Virus record (IMG/VR): IMGVR_UViG_3300008262_000018
Location: 57,097 to 121,096 of that record
DNA length: 64,000 nt
Source of the DNA: a virus
Direction: 5' to 3' (one strand)
Positions 61,770 through 64,000 of this stretch are shown piece by piece. Within the stretch, counting starts at the first letter, position 1, and every line of letters starts with the position of its first letter. The position numbers and the translations under genes were made by a program. The notes beneath the pieces are model-generated. The model did not search any database. It worked only from the letters and a program-made list of their open reading frames with translations, and had not been told where the DNA came from.

Positions 61770-62093
61770 TTAATAATTTGAGAATAATGATACCAAATTT
61801 TGTTTTTTCTTTTGTTCTTCCTTGATTTTAAAATCTGAGGATTTGATCATAATAAGCAACATCCAATGTTTAACTTTTTTAAAGTCACTACTAGATCTTA
61901 CATACAATGATTTAAATCTACCACGTTTATCCTTCACTTGATAAACGTGATCGTGTTCATCTGGTTCTTGTGTTTGAAGATACCATTTGAACTCTTTACT
62001 AATAGGATAAGTGAGTCTATAATCTATAAGCTCACCTTCTCTTGTTAAATAGGTTTGAATACACTTGTTTTGAAGTTTGATGTTGTTACGCAT
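61770..62093 (-). CDS. Small hypothetical protein
   Basis: A 107-aa protein starting MRNNIKLQNKCIQTYLTREG at 62093. The frame is open for 21 codons upstream, but that part is hydrophobic and overlaps another candidate gene. It contains KEFKWYLQTQEPDEHDHVYQ and a Lys-rich tail. It has no recognised domain. Confidence 0.62.
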   Translation of the reverse strand: MRNNIKLQNKCIQTYLTREGELIDYRLTYPISKEFKWYLQTQEPDEHDHVYQVKDKRGRFKSLYVRSSSDFKKVKHWMLLIMIKSSDFKIKEEQKKKQNLVSLFSNY

Positions 62094-62200
62094 TTTAATT
62101 TTTTTAATGGTAAGAGAAAAACTAAAACCCAGCAAGAAGATACAACTCCTTCCCATACATAGCTGTTTAGTGGTAAATCTTCGAGCTTAAGGTTATTCAT
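62045..62200 (-). CDS. Possible small membrane protein overlapping its neighbours
   Basis: A 51-aa frame: MNNLKLEDLPLNSYVWEGVV, then a hydrophobic SSCWVLVFLLPLKKLK. Its start overlaps the upstream stop by 8 nt, and its end overlaps the start of the 107-aa gene by 49 nt. It fills a gap that otherwise has no gene, but the long overlap makes it uncertain. Confidence 0.4.
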   Translation of the reverse strand: MNNLKLEDLPLNSYVWEGVVSSCWVLVFLLPLKKLKCVTTSNFKTSVFKPI

Positions 62201-62477
62201 TATCTTTTATAAGTACTTGTGCTAATTTACCAGCACTATCCAAGTGAATGCTATCTACAAATCTTCCAAATGATTCAATAATAAGCTTATCATCCTCAAT
62301 AATGAGTTGATATTCATATTCAGGAGTGGCACGTAAATACACTTTAGAACCATTACTTCTACCTATTTTAAAGTAGTTTCCTGGTTTACTAACAACATCA
62401 TACAAAAAAACAGAACTAATAAGCAAAACAATTAAGCCAATAGTAATAATGTAGGCTTGTAAATAAATCTTTTTCAT
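62193..62477 (-). CDS. Small membrane-anchored protein
   Basis: A 94-aa protein: MKKIYLQAYIITIGLIVLLI gives an N-terminal signal anchor, then a small beta-rich external domain (GSKVYLRATPEYEYQLIIED). It lies directly downstream of the structured RNA candidate at 62509-62651. No known family. Confidence 0.68.
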   Translation of the reverse strand: MKKIYLQAYIITIGLIVLLISSVFLYDVVSKPGNYFKIGRSNGSKVYLRATPEYEYQLIIEDDKLIIESFGRFVDSIHLDSAGKLAQVLIKDNE

Positions 62478-62508
62478 TTTTAAATGATTTTAAATTAACG
62501 ATTTCTAA

Positions 62509-62651
62509 TGTATTAGGTTGTAGTAGTACATGTCCTCTCGCTAAAGAGTATCGAGATACCATTGCATAGCTCTAAGTCTGTATCCTTGGTTGCAACACAG
62601 GACGTTATACCTGTTTCTAGATACCTACTATACTACTACAACCCAATTACA
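62509..62651 (-). ncRNA. Structured non-coding RNA candidate closed by a 20-bp stem
   Basis: TGTATTAGGTTGTAGTAGTA (62509-62528) pairs with the sequence at 62631-62651 (near-perfect, one bulge and one mismatch). Inside are hairpins CTCT...AGAG (62534-62547), TATC-GA-GATA, and more pairing around TTGCAACACAGGA. There is no open frame of gene-like quality. The long closing helix with several internal arms looks like a folded ncRNA or a cis-element in the leader of the 94-aa gene. Confidence 0.6.
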
Positions 62652-62659
62652 TAAGATTT

Positions 62660-63055
62660 TTAGTCTTGTTTTACTAATGCATTAAATGCTTCAACAGAAA
62701 TGGTTTTTTCCCAATCTATTCCACCATGTTTTTCAAACACTTCTTCCATAACAGAAACAGGTATTCTACCCACTGTGTCTGTAATATTGAAAGTATCTTC
62801 TTCAAATGGAATATATTCCACATTTAATTCTCCATCAAAGTGTGGTTTGGTATGACCATACATTTCTGAATACTTATGCATAAGTGGCTCATTTTCTGAT
62901 GGAAAACCAAATTCCACATCTTGCATGGTATGTCCAAACTCGCGATAACCATTCTCTGATGAGCAATAGTTACCACTGTGTATCTGAAGAGATACATTAA
63001 AACCATCTTTAGCCCATACTCTTGGACAATGAAAGAGTTGGTTGTCATAAGACAT
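62660..63055 (-). CDS. Conserved phage protein (SYDNQLFHCPRVW type)
   Basis: A 131-aa protein starting MSYDNQLFHCPRVWAKDGFN; the frame is open 32 codons further but the family normally starts here. It continues SLQIHSGNYCSSENGYREFG and VEFGFPSENEPLMHKYSE, and ends TDTVGRIPVSVMEEVFEKHG. This small protein is common in Bacteroidota phages as far as I recall, with two or more conserved Cys and His residues, and has no known function. Confidence 0.72.
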   Translation of the reverse strand: MSYDNQLFHCPRVWAKDGFNVSLQIHSGNYCSSENGYREFGHTMQDVEFGFPSENEPLMHKYSEMYGHTKPHFDGELNVEYIPFEEDTFNITDTVGRIPVSVMEEVFEKHGGIDWEKTISVEAFNALVKQD

Positions 63056-63195
63056 TCCTTTTTTAAATGGATTGTCTCTGTTTTTGTCATAAGTGACCTG
63101 TGATTGAAACAAGGTTGACAAAATTAGTCTGAAGTAAAGTGTCAGATTCATGATATTTAAATTTTAATTGGTGACAAAATTGTTCCCTCTGCACT

Positions 63196-63307
63196 CAGAT
63201 GTAATACTCCCGTATACCCGCAGTTTACACCAAACCGTAGATTTTAACCTATGTTGGACTGTACGGTGTTATTTTCACATAGTCGGCTAACTATGATATT
63301 ACATCTG
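63196..63307 (-). ncRNA. Second structured non-coding RNA candidate
   Basis: CAGATGTAATA (63196-63206) pairs with TATTACATCTG (63297-63307), 11 bp. Inside, ACCGTA (63234-63239) pairs with TACGGT (63262-63267) and CATAGT (63278-63283) with ACTATG (63290-63295). The loop of the first arm has ACAGTCCAA on the - strand, the same 9-mer as in inter-array element A, and TGCAGAGG lies just outside the closing stem, as in the array elements. Confidence 0.6.
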
Positions 63308-63349
63308 CTATCCCTTGGAAAGATAGTGTGCAAGAGAGAATTATATGAA

Positions 63350-63371
63350 AAGAGCCTTGTTACAGGCTCTT
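63350..63371 (-). terminator. Terminator of the zinc-ribbon gene
   Basis: An 8-bp stem AAGAGCCT / AGGCTCTT with a 6-nt loop. The stop codon of the 80-aa gene overlaps the stem; the - strand continues TTTTC. Confidence 0.75.
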
Positions 63372-63612
63372 AATCAAATATACTCTTTGGTTCATCGTAA
63401 GTGTCCTGAAATATATCAAACTCACAATCAGGACAAATCATCCTATTTTCCTGAGTACCATCAGAATACACTCTTCTCACACTTACTCTTGGATCACCAA
63501 AGCTATCATTCACTTCATTACCACAATCATCACATACACATTTGTGCTTTTGAGGTGCATCAGGAAGTGTAATTTTTCCTACAACCTTTGGCTGATAATA
63601 AGGATGTGCCAT
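63370..63612 (-). CDS. Small zinc-ribbon protein
   Basis: An 80-aa protein beginning MAHPYYQPKVVGKITLPDAP at 63612. KCVCDDCGNE and MICPDCEFD give two Cys pairs for one zinc ion. Acidic end with DEPKSIFD. Probably a protein- or nucleic-acid-binding zinc ribbon; the function is unknown. Confidence 0.7.
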   Translation of the reverse strand: MAHPYYQPKVVGKITLPDAPQKHKCVCDDCGNEVNDSFGDPRVSVRRVYSDGTQENRMICPDCEFDIFQDTYDEPKSIFD

Positions 63613-63659
63613 AATATATATAGTTTTAATTGGTGACAAAAGAAAAATGCATAACATTA

Positions 63660-63800
63660 TTGGTTAGTTATGCTAGTTGCGACAAGGATTACTGCCTTGC
63701 ACTGTAGAAATTGTACATCTAAGATTGCGCTATTGGTTATAATTATAGCTATCTAATGCCGCGCAAAATTGGCATTCTTAAGCTATTTTGTGTTAATAAA
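63660..63800. other. Gene-free region with local hairpins
   Basis: No credible gene is seen here. CAAGG-ATTACTG-CCTTG (63683-63699) and AATGCC...GGCATT (63755-63776) form small hairpins. It sits between the terminator of the last partial gene and the zinc-ribbon gene, so it must at least hold the promoter of the latter. It may contain another RNA, but the signal is weaker than in the two candidates above. Confidence 0.35.
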
Positions 63801-63807
63801 AGAAAAA

Positions 63808-63850
63808 AGAGTGGTTGTCTCGCACACAATCATACACACACAACCACTCT
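63808..63850 (-). terminator. Strong terminator after the partial gene at the window end
   Basis: An 11-bp perfect stem AGAGTGGTTGT / ACAACCACTCT with a 21-nt loop, followed by TTTTTT on the - strand. Confidence 0.85.
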
Positions 63851-63906
63851 TGGAAAACGTTTTATTTGATAGGGATAACGCTTAAAACCCCAGATGAGCA
63901 CAAGAA

Positions 63907-64000
63907 CTAAGCTTCTTGTGCAGCTTGCATCACTTCTCTTACCTCAGCATTGCTATTGCAACGTACAAGCACGCCATCGATTAGGACAAATTGTATTGTC
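63907..64000 (-). CDS. C-terminal end of a gene entering from outside the window
   Basis: The last 30 codons are visible: TIQFVLIDGVLVRCNSNAEV then REVMQAAQEA and a TAG stop. The end resembles the tail of the 164-aa protein at 51264 (NSDEIRDVMQAQKEL), so it may be a paralogue. A strong terminator follows. Confidence 0.65.
   Translation of the reverse strand, partial: TIQFVLIDGVLVRCNSNAEVREVMQAAQEA

Noticed and set aside
63660-63800. A further tRNA in the gene-free stretch near the window end
   Set aside because: The CAAGG/CCTTG hairpin loop (CAGTAAT) lacks the TTCRA T-loop motif, and no acceptor stem or D arm can be matched.

Overview
The window looks like about two thirds of a crAss-like phage genome (order Crassvirales) infecting a member of the Bacteroidota. 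The evidence is a giant virion-type RNA polymerase with the GSDFDIDKL signature, an adjacent multidomain cargo protein, a family-B DNA polymerase with a phage-type primase/DnaB/SSB/SF2 helicase set, a uracil-DNA glycosylase, Fibrobacter-type paralogous domains in tail proteins, low GC content, and A/T-rich start contexts without strong Shine-Dalgarno sequences, as is usual in Bacteroidota. Capsid, portal and terminase genes are not in this window.

Layout. (1) 1-21.1 kb, + strand: three very large proteins (the end of a 773-residue-plus protein, the 4275-aa RNA polymerase and a 1977-aa nuclease-containing protein), probably packaged and ejected with the DNA. A bidirectional terminator closes the block. 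(2) 33.8-21.1 kb, - strand: the replication module. In transcription order it holds a DnaA domain IV protein, two unknowns, DnaB helicase, an unknown, a Sak4-like ATPase, a putative SSB, primase, HNH nuclease, PD-(D/E)XK exonuclease, two unknowns, PolB, dNMP kinase, a membrane coiled-coil protein, a radical SAM (spore photoproduct lyase-like) protein and two small genes. (3) 33.76-33.92 kb: a divergent control region with a perfect DnaA box, a good origin candidate. (4) 33.9-41.9 kb, + strand: lysis genes (holin-like, Cys/His endolysin), then tail fibre and receptor-binding genes that share N-terminal tags, with a glycosyltransferase inside the cluster. (5) 42-64 kb, - strand: an accessory region with two separate MoxR-type AAA+ / VWA pairs, UDG, SF2 helicase, NinG-like HNH protein, ParB-like protein, many small unknown genes and an unusual density of non-coding RNA.

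The most striking material is non-coding. At 57.85-58.42 kb a tRNA-like gene and a phage-encoded tmRNA lie 5 nt apart, followed by a terminator; the tmRNA appears to encode a long tag. At 59.45-59.73 kb there are three arrays with a strict 5-nt period (GTNNN on the transcribed strand, 34 units in total). They are separated by two copies of a conserved element whose hairpin stem changes by compensation. The arrays sit directly upstream of a protein that resembles Cas7/RAMP RNA-binding proteins. I know of no described element of this kind, and it is my best candidate for an undescribed system. Two further structured RNA candidates lie at 62.51-62.65 and 63.20-63.31 kb.

How the parts probably work together (inference): the packaged RNA polymerase transcribes the early genes after ejection. 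The DnaA-like protein, acting with DnaB, primase, SSB, PolB and the exonuclease, replicates the genome from the divergent region. The lysis and fibre genes act late. The accessory region probably tunes host translation and protein complexes through tmRNA/tRNA and the MoxR/VWA chaperone pairs.
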